64,000 nt of DNA from Faecalibacter bovis (GTDB lineage: Bacteria; Bacteroidota; Bacteroidia; Flavobacteriales; Weeksellaceae): positions 536,001 through 600,000 of the forward strand of contig NZ_CP072842.1 of assembly GCF_017948305.1 (NCBI RefSeq), given 5' to 3'. Position 1 is the stretch's first letter. Each line of letters begins with the position of its first letter. Positions 1-7,684 of this stretch are shown here, one piece after another. The position numbers and the translations under genes are program-made. Below the pieces are notes generated by a model that worked only from the letters and a program-made list of their open reading frames with translations, was not told where the DNA came from and did not search any database.

Positions 1-173
1 GTTTCTTTAAATCTTTTGTCTAATTCTGCCTGTAATTTTTCCCAAATAGCATACCCGTACGGTTTAATAACCATGCATCCTCTAACTCCCGAGTTTTCAG
101 CAAGATTTGCCTTAACTACAAGTTCGTTATACCATTTAGAATAATCCTCAGCACGAGTTGTAAGTTTTGCCAT
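1..173 (-). CDS. proS: Proline--tRNA ligase, N-terminal part (runs off the window)
   Basis: This is the first 57 codons of a class II prolyl-tRNA synthetase, which charges tRNA-Pro with proline in the cytoplasm. The visible protein begins [20 protein letters not shown] and continues through [19 protein letters not shown], a stretch typical of the shorter 'archaeal/eukaryotic-type' ProS used by Bacteroidota. The ATG is at 171-173 and the gene continues beyond the left edge. It is divergent from the lipoprotein gene that starts at 278, so the roughly 100 bases between them should hold both promoters. The identification rests on N-terminal sequence only; catalytic motifs 1-3 lie outside the window. 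Confidence 0.9.
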   Translation of the reverse strand, partial: MAKLTTRAEDYSKWYNELVVKANLAENSGVRGCMVIKPYGYAIWEKLQAELDKRFKE

Positions 174-277
174 ATTATTTATATATTTGTTTATGTAACT
201 TCATTTCAATGGCATACTTGTTGCCTTTAAAATAAAGTACAAATTTATTAATTTCAAACATAGTAAATACATTTACA

Positions 278-1540
278 ATGAATAAAGTTTTTAAAATTTC
301 TAAAAATTTACTTAAACTATCAGTGCCGTTAACGGTAATTTTAGGAGTTTCTTCATGTACAACGTATCAATCAGCTTCGAATATAGAAACTGATGGTGTG
401 TATTATAATCCTAATACCGATAAAACCTATGCACAAGTTGAGGTAGAGAATTCACCAGCAGAAAGCGGTATCAGAGTTGGTTCTCCTTACTTTGACGCTA
501 ACGGTAATGGTGCTGAAGAATTTTACTATGAAAATTCGGATGAACAAAATGACAACGTAAATGTAAATATTTACGGATACGGATATTCTTCTTTTGGAAA
601 TAATTTCTATAATAGCTTAGGAAACAATGCTGATTGGGGAAGAAACGACGGTACGAATATTACAGTTTATAACAACAACTTCGGATGGGGTAGCCCATGG
701 CATTTCGGACACTACGGTTGGGGTATGAATCCTTACTGGGGATTTAATTCTAGTTGGGGTTGGAATTACGGAATGGGATTCGGATGGGGATGGAATGATC
801 CTTTTTACGGAGGTTTTTACGGTGGATGGGGTAACTCATGGTACGGTGGATACGGTTGGGGTTGGAATAGACCTTTCTATGGTGGATGGGTATATCCTAA
901 CTACTACGGATCTTATTACTACAGCAACCATTACAATAGACCAAACTATGCAACTCCAGGAGGAAGACCTAATAATGGTTTAATTGATCCGAATAATGGT
1001 AGAAATAATATTTTAACAAGACCTAATAATACAATTAGACCTGAAAATAATATTACTGGAAATACAAGACCTTCTCGTGAAGTAAGACCTACAAACAATA
1101 TTTCTAATACAGGAACTGTTGGTACTTCTACAATTAGAGAAACTAGACCTACGAGAGAGGTAAGACCTAATAACAGCATTTCTAATTCTGGAACTGTTGG
1201 TACTACTCCTGTCCGTGAAACTAGACCTACAAGAGAAGTAAGACCTACAAATTCAATGTCTAATTCAGGTACAGTTGGTACATCTCCTGTTCGTGAAACT
1301 CGTCCAGTTAGAACTACGAGACCACAACAAGGAACTACTTCTGGTACTACGAATCAATCAACACGTCCAAGTAGAACGCAACAACCTACAAGACAGCAAT
1401 CATACGAGCCACAAAGAACGACTCCATCATACACACCTTCTAATACTGGAGGAATGAGAAGTTCTGGTTCTGTAGGATCAGGTTCTATGGGAAGTGGATC
1501 AATGAGTTCTGGTGCAAGAGGTGGATCAGGAAGACGTTAA
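278..1540 (+). CDS. Repeat-rich surface lipoprotein, Gly/Trp/Tyr-rich
   Basis: The 420-residue protein has a lipoprotein signal peptide with lipobox LGVSSC (Cys about residue 27). Residues 130-225 are dominated by Gly, Trp, Tyr and Asn in short units such as GWGWN and FYGGW. Next come three tandem 26-residue repeats (DNA 1064-1141, 1142-1219, 1220-1297) beginning TRPxREVRP and containing SGTVGT, with a partial fourth copy. The tail is rich in Arg, Thr, Gln and Ser and ends in GSGSMGSG-like units and GRR. No enzymatic domain is visible. It lies 24 bp upstream of a FadL-type porin gene and is probably co-transcribed with it, so an outer-membrane or surface role is likely. Proteins of this look are sometimes labelled 'vitellogenin II precursor' in flavobacterial annotations; that name carries no functional meaning. 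The function is unknown. Confidence 0.85.
   Translation: MNKVFKISKNLLKLSVPLTVILGVSSCTTYQSASNIETDGVYYNPNTDKTYAQVEVENSPAESGIRVGSPYFDANGNGAEEFYYENSDEQNDNVNVNIYGYGYSSFGNNFYNSLGNNADWGRNDGTNITVYNNNFGWGSPWHFGHYGWGMNPYWGFNSSWGWNYGMGFGWGWNDPFYGGFYGGWGNSWYGGYGWGWNRPFYGGWVYPNYYGSYYYSNHYNRPNYATPGGRPNNGLIDPNNGRNNILTRPNNTIRPENNITGNTRPSREVRPTNNISNTGTVGTSTIRETRPTREVRPNNSISNSGTVGTTPVRETRPTREVRPTNSMSNSGTVGTSPVRETRPVRTTRPQQGTTSGTTNQSTRPSRTQQPTRQQSYEPQRTTPSYTPSNTGGMRSSGSVGSGSMGSGSMSSGARGGSGRR
1064..1297 (+). repeat. Three in-frame tandem 78-bp repeats (26 residues each)
   Basis: Three consecutive 78-bp units start at 1064, 1142 and 1220, with a partial fourth unit from 1298. At protein level each begins TRPxREVRP, then an Asn/Ser segment, GTVGT, and ends (I/V)RE. 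Units 2 and 3 are closest to each other. The repeat keeps the reading frame and lies in the low-complexity C-terminal half of the lipoprotein, so copy number could vary between strains without breaking the gene. Confidence 0.85.
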
Positions 1541-1564
1541 AATAAAGTATATTACTAACATATA

Positions 1565-2974
1565 ATGAAAAAAATATTTATCAATATCCTTGTCTTAGGA
1601 AGTGGATTGACATATGCGCAACAACAAGTAAGTACGCAATATTCAACAAATGCTATAGAATTGTACGGACAAGATATTAATAGTGGAAGCGCAAAATATA
1701 TTGGTGTAGGTGGTGCAGTAGGTGCTTTAGGTGGAGATATTTCTGCTGTTGAACAAAATCCTGCGGGATTGGGAGTTGCAATAAATTCTGAAGTTCAAGT
1801 TACAGCTGGCGTATCATCTTTCAAAAACACGAATACTTTCGCTACTGAAAGAACAGAAAAAGATTCACGTTTTGATTTTCAACATTTTGGTGGAACATTC
1901 GTTTTTAATAATGATGAATCTTCAAAATGGAATAGATTTACAATTGGTTTAAATTATTTGAATCAGAGATTAGATCGTCTAAACCAAATTAATTCTAACC
2001 AAAATATCGCTTTTGACGTAATAGACGATGCTGGTAATATAACAGACACTTATCGTTTTGCTGGTTATGCAGATCAAATTGAAGGTTATAAATCTAAATT
2101 TACTTTAAATTTTGCTACAGCGTATGATAATAAATTATACTTAGGTTTAGGATTAAATTTCCACGAAAGTAATTATCAAGCTTTCAGCCAGTATGCTGAA
2201 AAATCTGATGTTTCTGGAACTACCTATGTTTATGATAAGAATGGAACTCCTTATAACGAAATTGGACAAGGTTTCTCTTTAACTGCAGGTGCAATTTATA
2301 AATTTAATCATAATGTAAGAGCAGGTGTTGCATATCACTCACCAGTTTGGTACAATGTTGATGAAGTTTATTATGCTGCTAATTTTAACGACAATAGAGA
2401 CGTTTCTAATTATAATTTATACGGAAGCAATTACGACATGACTAGAGGTGGTCGTTTAGTAGGATCGTTAGGTTTTGTATTAGATAAAAACTTCTCTTTT
2501 GGAGTTGATTATACCTATCATCTAAACAATGATTCAAAACTGAAACCTTCAGCTAATTTTGCTGCGGACAATGCTTTTATTGATCAATATGTAGCTAATT
2601 CGAGTGAAATTAGAGTGGGTGGAGAATATCGTTACGATAGATTAAAAATTCGTGCCGGTTACAACTATGTACAATCACCTTATGAGGATATCACAATGAA
2701 TATTGCTGATGTAAATAATAATGTAGCTACAACTACATTAAATAAGCCTTTCTTAGGAGATGTTAATAGATTTAGTGCTGGTTTAGGTTACGATTTTGGA
2801 GGTTTTTATATTGATGCAGCTTACCAACATCAAACGCAAGAAGCTAATTATTTGATCGGGAATTCAACTTATGTTGATAGAGATTTGTTTAGCGTAGATT
2901 TAAACAACTCTTATGCTCCTAAAGCAAAATTGAATAACAATTTATTCTTATTAACATTAGGTTGGCAATTCTAA
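1565..2974 (+). CDS. OmpP1/FadL/TodX-family outer-membrane transport protein
   Basis: The 469-residue protein has a signal peptide (MKKIFINILVLGSGLTYAQ) and a long body of alternating beta-strand segments that ends in an aromatic residue (LLTLGWQF), as expected of an outer-membrane barrel. The N-terminal segment with GGAVGALGGDISAVEQNPAGL is the hallmark of the FadL/OmpP1 family; the NPAG motif belongs to its N-terminal hatch. Family members let hydrophobic compounds such as long-chain fatty acids or aromatics cross the outer membrane; some flavobacterial ones are labelled 'hemin receptor' without proof. The gene follows the repeat lipoprotein by 24 bp and ends just before a bidirectional hairpin at 2996-3028. 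The substrate cannot be told from sequence. Confidence 0.88.
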   Translation: MKKIFINILVLGSGLTYAQQQVSTQYSTNAIELYGQDINSGSAKYIGVGGAVGALGGDISAVEQNPAGLGVAINSEVQVTAGVSSFKNTNTFATERTEKDSRFDFQHFGGTFVFNNDESSKWNRFTIGLNYLNQRLDRLNQINSNQNIAFDVIDDAGNITDTYRFAGYADQIEGYKSKFTLNFATAYDNKLYLGLGLNFHESNYQAFSQYAEKSDVSGTTYVYDKNGTPYNEIGQGFSLTAGAIYKFNHNVRAGVAYHSPVWYNVDEVYYAANFNDNRDVSNYNLYGSNYDMTRGGRLVGSLGFVLDKNFSFGVDYTYHLNNDSKLKPSANFAADNAFIDQYVANSSEIRVGGEYRYDRLKIRAGYNYVQSPYEDITMNIADVNNNVATTTLNKPFLGDVNRFSAGLGYDFGGFYIDAAYQHQTQEANYLIGNSTYVDRDLFSVDLNNSYAPKAKLNNNLFLLTLGWQF

Positions 2975-2995
2975 AAATCTAAAAAAGATATAAAT

Positions 2996-3028
2996 AAAAA
3001 AGTGGATGAATGATCATCCACTTTTTTT
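2996..3028. terminator. Bidirectional rho-independent terminator
   Basis: A perfect 9-bp stem (AGTGGATGA at 3001-3009, TCATCCACT at 3014-3022) with a 4-base loop is flanked by an A-run on the left and a T-run on the right. It sits between the convergent FadL-type and GIN-domain genes and can serve both. Confidence 0.9.
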
Positions 3029-3043
3029 CTTAATACTAAAAAA

Positions 3044-3799
3044 TTAAATTTCAGAAACCTTTGAAGCTCCTGATGTATTTATTGATTTTTTCAATCCATT
3101 TTGTTTTATAACATAAACTTTACTTGCGCCAGAAGCATCAACTATTAAGTTATCTACTGCCCAAATCTTAGCCGAACTAGCTCCAGAAGCATTAATTCTA
3201 ACTTTAGATGCTTTTAATTCTTCTGCCTCAATTTTTGAAGCTCCTGAAACTTTAACTTCAAAATCTTTGGCGTTACCTTTTAAGATAAATTTTGAAGCGC
3301 CTGAATTTTCTAAATTAATAGAATTAGAAATGACATTTAGATCTAAACTACTCGCTCCTGATAAATTTACATCCAATTTATCTAACTTCATAGCATGTTT
3401 AGCAACTAATTTTGATGCACCAGAAAGTTTAATATCTCTTAATTTACGATGTGGAAAAGTTATTTCCAACTTCTCACCGTTTTTCATCGATAATGAACCA
3501 TCAACATAAACCTTTAAAGTGCCGTTCACAACTTTGGTTACAATTTTTTCCATTGCGTAATCTGGCGCAGAAACAACCACATTTCCATTAAAATCGTTAT
3601 CTGAAACTACTACATTAAAAGCACTTGAAATATCCACATGTTCAAAATTAGACACCTTTCTATTTTCTTTTATTGCATTTCTATCTGTATATGTTAATGA
3701 TTCTTCGATATCATTACTTTTTTTTCCATTCAAATCAACAGAACAACTAGAAAAAATTGTAAATAATGCTACTGTTATTGGTAAAATAATATTTTTCAT
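3044..3799 (-). CDS. Head-GIN domain (DUF2807) putative lipoprotein
   Basis: The protein of about 251 residues starts at the ATG at 3797-3799 (MKNIILPITVALFTIFSSC), which gives a proper lipoprotein signal with Cys about residue 19; a longer frame upstream would bury this signal. From the middle to the C-terminus the motif SGASK (or SGASS) recurs about every 20 residues (KLSGASKL, NLSGASSL, KVSGASKI, NASGASSA, DASGASKV, NTSGASKV). This is the pattern of the DUF2807 putative auto-transporter adhesin / head-GIN family, expected to fold as a right-handed beta-helix with one turn per repeat. The protein ends on the last repeat (GASKVSEI). It is probably anchored to a membrane. The function is not known; stress-linked and adhesion roles have been proposed for the family. 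Confidence 0.85.
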   Translation of the reverse strand: MKNIILPITVALFTIFSSCSVDLNGKKSNDIEESLTYTDRNAIKENRKVSNFEHVDISSAFNVVVSDNDFNGNVVVSAPDYAMEKIVTKVVNGTLKVYVDGSLSMKNGEKLEITFPHRKLRDIKLSGASKLVAKHAMKLDKLDVNLSGASSLDLNVISNSINLENSGASKFILKGNAKDFEVKVSGASKIEAEELKASKVRINASGASSAKIWAVDNLIVDASGASKVYVIKQNGLKKSINTSGASKVSEI

Positions 3800-3919
3800 A
3801 AATAGGGTTTTATAATTAGACGTATTAATTTTCAAAAAGTTACAAAACAAATTCAATTATATATAAAAGCTATTATTATATTGCAGTTAAAATGTAGATA
3901 ATTACTATTTTCGCTTCTT

Positions 3920-4684
3920 ATGAAAATCATCAGTTATAACGTTAACGGAATTAGGGCAGCCATGACAAAAGGCCTTGTTGAATGGTTAAAAGCAGCTAAT
4001 CCAGATGTATTTTGTGTACAAGAAACGAAAGCTTTAAGAGAGCAAGTTGATACATTAGCTTTTGAAGAATTAGGATATGAATCGTATTGGCATTCGGCAG
4101 AAAAGAAAGGCTACAGTGGCGTTGCAATTTTTACTAAGATAAAACCAAATCATGTAGAAATTGGAACTGGAATTGATTATATTGATTTTGAAGGACGTGT
4201 AATTCGCTTAGATTTTGATCACGTTTCTGTGATTAGTTTATATCTTCCAAGTGGAACTAATATTGATAGATTAGATTTTAAAATGCAATTTTGTGAAGAT
4301 TTTAAAAACTATATTTCAGAATTAAAAAAGACTCATCCAAATTTAATAATTTGTGGTGATTACAATATTTGTCATGAAGCAATAGACATTCACGATCCGA
4401 TTAGAAATGCTAAAGTATCAGGATTTTTACCAATCGAACGTGAGTGGATTAGTGGATTTATGGAAGATTGTGAAATGATTGATTCTTTTAGATATTTTGT
4501 AAAAGAACCACATCACTATTCATGGTGGACGTATCGTGCAAATGCTCGTGCAAACAACAAAGGATGGAGAATTGATTACAACATGGTAAGTTCTACTTTA
4601 GAATCTAAAATGAAAAGAGTAGCAATTTTACCAGAAGCAAAACATTCGGACCACTGTCCTATTTTATTAGAATTAGACTTATAA
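3920..4684 (+). CDS. xth: Exodeoxyribonuclease III (AP endonuclease)
   Basis: A 254-residue member of the exonuclease-endonuclease-phosphatase family that cuts DNA 5' of abasic sites and removes 3' blocking groups in base-excision repair. Visible motifs in order: KIISYNVNGIRAA at the N-terminus (metal/phosphate site Asn), VQETK (metal-binding Glu), GYSGVAIF, ICGDYNICHEAID (catalytic Asp and Asn), RIDYNMVS and KHSDHCPIL (catalytic Asp-His pair near the C-terminus). Length and motif order match full-length ExoIII of the XthA type. The next gene, a coiled-coil lipoprotein, starts 11 bp downstream, so the two are probably co-transcribed although no functional link is obvious. Confidence 0.95.
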   Translation: MKIISYNVNGIRAAMTKGLVEWLKAANPDVFCVQETKALREQVDTLAFEELGYESYWHSAEKKGYSGVAIFTKIKPNHVEIGTGIDYIDFEGRVIRLDFDHVSVISLYLPSGTNIDRLDFKMQFCEDFKNYISELKKTHPNLIICGDYNICHEAIDIHDPIRNAKVSGFLPIEREWISGFMEDCEMIDSFRYFVKEPHHYSWWTYRANARANNKGWRIDYNMVSSTLESKMKRVAILPEAKHSDHCPILLELDL

Positions 4685-4695
4685 TCATTTGAATA

Positions 4696-5166
4696 ATGAA
4701 AAAAATAATCTTTAGTTGCGTTATTCTTGCAGGAATTACAAGTTGTGTTCCTCAAAAGAAATTCGACGATTTAGAAAACAGTTATTATGCCTCTTTAGAT
4801 GAGCAAGGTAAATTAAATAAAGAATTAACACTTGCAAATCATAGTATTGAAACTCTAGAAAAAGAGTTAGACAAAACCAAAAAAGAGTTATATGTTAAAG
4901 ACACTGCATTCGCAAATGCACAACGATTAATGAATGTATCTCAGTCTGAATTTGAAGGATTGTTACAAGAAATGCATTCAGCATTAAATAGCTCAAGTCA
5001 AAAATCTCAAACTTTCTTTAATCAATTAACAGATAAAGAAAAGCAAGTAGAAGAATTACTAAAAAATCAAAAAGAATTGGAAGCTAAAATTGAAAATCAA
5101 AACAACGAGATTATCAATTTAAAGAAACAAATCTTTGTTAAAGAAATTCAGGATAAAGTTAAATAA
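4696..5166 (+). CDS. Coiled-coil lipoprotein of unknown function
   Basis: The 156-residue protein has a short lipoprotein signal (MKKIIFSCVILAGITSC, Cys 17). Almost all the rest (residues 25-150) is a predicted coiled coil: repeated Glu/Lys/Gln with Leu and Ile spacing (LEKELDKTKKEL, KQVEELLKNQKELEAKIENQ). No catalytic motif is visible. Small coiled-coil lipoproteins of this design in Bacteroidota may act as envelope spacers or partners of OmpA-like proteins, but no specific role can be assigned. The gene lies 11 bp after xth and its transcript ends at the hairpin at 5175-5204. Confidence 0.75.
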   Translation: MKKIIFSCVILAGITSCVPQKKFDDLENSYYASLDEQGKLNKELTLANHSIETLEKELDKTKKELYVKDTAFANAQRLMNVSQSEFEGLLQEMHSALNSSSQKSQTFFNQLTDKEKQVEELLKNQKELEAKIENQNNEIINLKKQIFVKEIQDKVK

Positions 5167-5174
5167 CTTATCAC

Positions 5175-5204
5175 AAGTCTTACATCTATTGTAAGACTTT
5201 TTTA
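5175..5204 (+). terminator. Rho-independent terminator after the xth operon
   Basis: A 10-bp perfect stem AAGTCTTACA (5175-5184) / TGTAAGACTT (5190-5199) with loop TCTAT is followed by a T-run. Confidence 0.88.
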
Positions 5205-5221
5205 TTTTGTAGGAATACTCT

Positions 5222-5229
5222 TACCTTTG
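5222..5229 (+). promoter_or_regulatory. Promoter -7 element TACCTTTG for the GNAT gene
   Basis: An exact match to the Bacteroidota TAnnTTTG element lies 22 bp upstream of the GNAT start codon and just downstream of the previous terminator. No convincing -33 TTG at the usual spacing was found. Confidence 0.6.
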
Positions 5230-5251
5230 CAGTCAATACATCAATAAATTA

Positions 5252-5731
5252 ATGAAGACTATTTGTGAATCAAAGTCTCTTGTAGTAAGAGAATTTCTTG
5301 ATTTTGATGCTTTCGACTTATTCCAGATGAATTCTGAAAAAGAAGTAGCGAAAGCTGTTAATGAAAAACCATATTTATCTGAAGATGAAGCTTTATACTT
5401 TATCGAAAAAATGATAGAACATTACCATGAATTTGGTTATGGGTTATGGGCTACTTTCGAGAAAAAAAGCGGACGTTTTGTTGGTTGGGCAGGAATGCGC
5501 CAAACAAAATATGGTCCTGTATTGAATGTAAGATTAAAAAAGAAATTCTGGAATAAAGGTTATGGAACTGAAGTTTTAAACGCAGTAATTAATTATGGTG
5601 TGAACGAACTTCGTTTAGATAAAATTGCAGGAAAAGCACATCCGGCCCAACCTGCAACTTTAAGAATATTGGAAAAATCAATCTTGGTTAATTCAGAAGA
5701 TAACCCGTTGGTTTTTAACTATCGTAAATAA
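5252..5731 (+). CDS. GNAT-family N-acetyltransferase (RimJ/RimL-like)
   Basis: The 159-residue protein is an acetyl-CoA-dependent acetyltransferase of the type that modifies ribosomal-protein N-termini or small amines. The N-terminal half carries LVVREFLDFDAFDLFQMNSE, typical of the RimJ/RimL group. Residues 90-125 (LNVRLKKKFWNKGYGTEVLNAV) form the acetyl-CoA binding motif A in a slightly altered form, and KIAGKAHPAQPATLRILEK near residue 140 matches the family's 'HPxNxASxRVLEK' segment. The substrate cannot be predicted. The gene has its own promoter element and terminator upstream. Its stop codon directly abuts the stop of the convergent DUF4136 gene, with no hairpin between them. Confidence 0.8.
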   Translation: MKTICESKSLVVREFLDFDAFDLFQMNSEKEVAKAVNEKPYLSEDEALYFIEKMIEHYHEFGYGLWATFEKKSGRFVGWAGMRQTKYGPVLNVRLKKKFWNKGYGTEVLNAVINYGVNELRLDKIAGKAHPAQPATLRILEKSILVNSEDNPLVFNYRK

Positions 5732-6256
5732 TTATTTCTTAGGTGGATAATTTGCTAAAAGTTTTGCAATTCCTTTATCCATATTTTGTTGCTTAACTTC
5801 AGCGGAAGCATTTACAGGCATTTTTAAATTAAGAATACCTTCCCAAATCATTGTATTTTTTTGATACATTGATACCGTGTATTCTTGATTTAAACTTTTG
5901 GTATTTAATGGTATTCCCATAGAAATTCCTCCACCTACTCTACTTAAAATTCCTGTTCCTACTCCTACTCCAACAGATGGACCTCGATTAGTAGAGACAT
6001 ATTCTCTTGGTCGAATTGAAATCTCAACATCTGATTGCTCAGCTTTTAAAACACCTCTATATTTAAAATTCTTCTCTAAAGCATCAAATAATCTTGCTTG
6101 ATCTAAATCATTTAAACCTGTAGCCATAGTTGTATTGATTTTGTAAGTTTTGATTTGAGAAAAATTTACATTTCTATCATAATCTACACTTACTTTCTGA
6201 GAATTACAACCTGCAAAAAATAGTATTGCAATACAAAACGTAACAAATTTATTCAT
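5732..6256 (-). CDS. DUF4136 lipoprotein
   Basis: The 174-residue protein has a lipoprotein signal (MNKFVTFCIAILFFAGC, Cys 17). The body (residues 22-170) fits the DUF4136 family: VSVDYDRNVNFSQIKTYKI near the start, an ISIRPREY segment, a Gly-rich middle (VGVGVGTGILSRVGGGISMG) and a C-terminal VKQQNMDKGIAKLLANYPP. DUF4136 proteins are small periplasm-facing lipoproteins found widely in Gram-negative bacteria; their function is unknown. It is the last gene of a minus-strand cluster and begins 3 bp after the NUDIX gene ends. Confidence 0.82.
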   Translation of the reverse strand: MNKFVTFCIAILFFAGCNSQKVSVDYDRNVNFSQIKTYKINTTMATGLNDLDQARLFDALEKNFKYRGVLKAEQSDVEISIRPREYVSTNRGPSVGVGVGTGILSRVGGGISMGIPLNTKSLNQEYTVSMYQKNTMIWEGILNLKMPVNASAEVKQQNMDKGIAKLLANYPPKK

Positions 6257-6259
6257 AGT

Positions 6260-6778
6260 TTATTGATTATTTATGTAATATTCAACTGCTTTACGTAACG
6301 AAACAAAACCAATTTCGTCTAAATTAATTTCATTTATATTAATCCATTTTACTTCAGCAATTTCATCTTCTTCAATCGCAAGTTCAGTGCCAATTGGAAA
6401 AGTCACTTCGTAAACTAAATCGCACGTTTTGTACGGAATCGTCTTATACTCGTAATTATTAGGTTGTGATAATAAGTATTTGAAATTTTCTAATGGAGTG
6501 GTAATGTTTAATTCTTCTTTTAATTCTCTCTGACAAGATTCTTCTGCCGTTTCATCCGGATCAGTAAATCCGCCTGGTAAATCTAATTTTCCTTTTTGCG
6601 GTTCTCGATTTCTTACAGTGAAAAGAATTTCTTCACCTTTACGTAAAATTACAGCAGTTGCAGTAGCTACGTTTTGATAATAAACCATATTGCAATCATT
6701 ACAATTAAACTTTCTGTAATCGAAAGAAATATTTTTAGATGCACAGTTCGGACAAAAATTAAACGATTTGATTTCCAT
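6260..6778 (-). CDS. NUDIX hydrolase with N-terminal zinc ribbon
   Basis: The 172-residue protein opens with a four-cysteine zinc ribbon (FCPNCASKN ... FNCNDC, residues 8-30). A NUDIX fold follows, with the box from GGFTDPDETAEESC to RELKEELNI (about residues 90-113) holding the G-x5-E-x7-RE-x2-EE catalytic pattern that binds Mg2+ and hydrolyses a nucleoside diphosphate linked to another group. The ribbon-plus-NUDIX layout resembles NADH pyrophosphatase NudC and ADP-ribose-type hydrolases, but the substrate cannot be fixed from sequence. It sits in a tight cluster with xerD upstream (14 bp) and DUF4136 downstream (3 bp). Confidence 0.88.
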   Translation of the reverse strand: MEIKSFNFCPNCASKNISFDYRKFNCNDCNMVYYQNVATATAVILRKGEEILFTVRNREPQKGKLDLPGGFTDPDETAEESCQRELKEELNITTPLENFKYLLSQPNNYEYKTIPYKTCDLVYEVTFPIGTELAIEEDEIAEVKWININEINLDEIGFVSLRKAVEYYINNQ

Positions 6779-6792
6779 ATATTTAGAATTGA

Positions 6793-7683
6793 TTAGTTCT
6801 TGTTTCTTGGGTGGAAATTTAAAATCGCATCACGAATAAATTCTTGATCTACATGAGTATAAATTTCCGTTGTTGTAATACTTTCGTGACCTAACATCAA
6901 CTGAATTGCACGCAAATCTGCACCATTTTTTAATAAATGTGTTGCAAAAGAATGTCTAAATGTGTGGGGCGAAATTGTCTTTTTTACACCTCCAATAATT
7001 GATAACTCTTTTACAATTGTAAATATCATCACCCTTGTTAAATTTTTACCTCTTCTATTCAAGAACAAATAATCCTCAAAGCCTGGTTGTATATTTGTGT
7101 GCACACGAATTGTATCTTTATACAAGTTAATATATTTTATTGTATAATCACTAATCGGGACCAAACGTTGTTTATTACCTTTCCCGATAACACGCACAAA
7201 TCCTTCATCAAAAAACAGGTCAGAAATTTTAAGATTAATCAATTCTGAAACACGAAGTCCGCAACCATATAGCATTTCTAAAATTGCTCTATTTCGTTGA
7301 CCTTCTGGTTTAGATAAATCGATAACTTCAATCATTTGATCGATTTCTATTTCTGATAATACATCAGGTAATTTTAAACCGATTTTAGGTGTTTCTAACA
7401 TTGATGCAGGATTATCTTCTCGGAATTCTTCTAATTGAAGATATCCAAAAAAACTTTTCAAACTTGATATTAATCTCGCTTGCGAGCGTACACTATAATC
7501 ACTGGAAGCAAATCCATGTATAAACGCTGTTATATCGTCTTGAGTAAATTCTAAAGGTAGTTTATCGGAAGAATTAATTAGTTTATTAATGTCTCTTAAA
7601 TAATTTTCTATTGTATTATCTGAAACTCTTTTTTCAAGTTTCAGATACATTTTATAATCATACAATGCGTCTTTCCAAAGCAT
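6793..7683 (-). CDS. xerD: Tyrosine recombinase XerD (dimer resolution)
   Basis: This 296-residue site-specific tyrosine recombinase resolves chromosome dimers at the dif site near the terminus, working with FtsK, which is also in this window. The N-terminal SAM-like core-binding domain spans residues 1-95. The catalytic domain carries all six residues: Arg144 (CGLRVSEL), Lys168 (GKGNKQR), His240 and Arg243 (HTFRHSFATHLL), His266 (LGHESI) and Tyr275 (EIYTHV). The length is standard for XerC/XerD. Its position directly behind the processing protease (1 bp spacing) argues for the housekeeping enzyme rather than a mobile-element integrase. No dif site was identified nearby. Confidence 0.93.
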   Translation of the reverse strand: MLWKDALYDYKMYLKLEKRVSDNTIENYLRDINKLINSSDKLPLEFTQDDITAFIHGFASSDYSVRSQARLISSLKSFFGYLQLEEFREDNPASMLETPKIGLKLPDVLSEIEIDQMIEVIDLSKPEGQRNRAILEMLYGCGLRVSELINLKISDLFFDEGFVRVIGKGNKQRLVPISDYTIKYINLYKDTIRVHTNIQPGFEDYLFLNRRGKNLTRVMIFTIVKELSIIGGVKKTISPHTFRHSFATHLLKNGADLRAIQLMLGHESITTTEIYTHVDQEFIRDAILNFHPRNKN

Positions 7684-7684
7684 G

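Noticed and set aside
1064-1297. CRISPR-like tandem repeat
   Set aside because: Repeats are adjacent without spacers, vary in sequence and stay in frame within a lipoprotein gene.
3800-3856. Longer N-terminus for the GIN-domain protein
   Set aside because: It would place 19 residues in front of a well-formed lipoprotein signal.
6793-7683. Integrase of an integrated element
   Set aside because: Motifs, length and operon position fit the housekeeping XerD; no att-like direct repeats or accessory genes are nearby.
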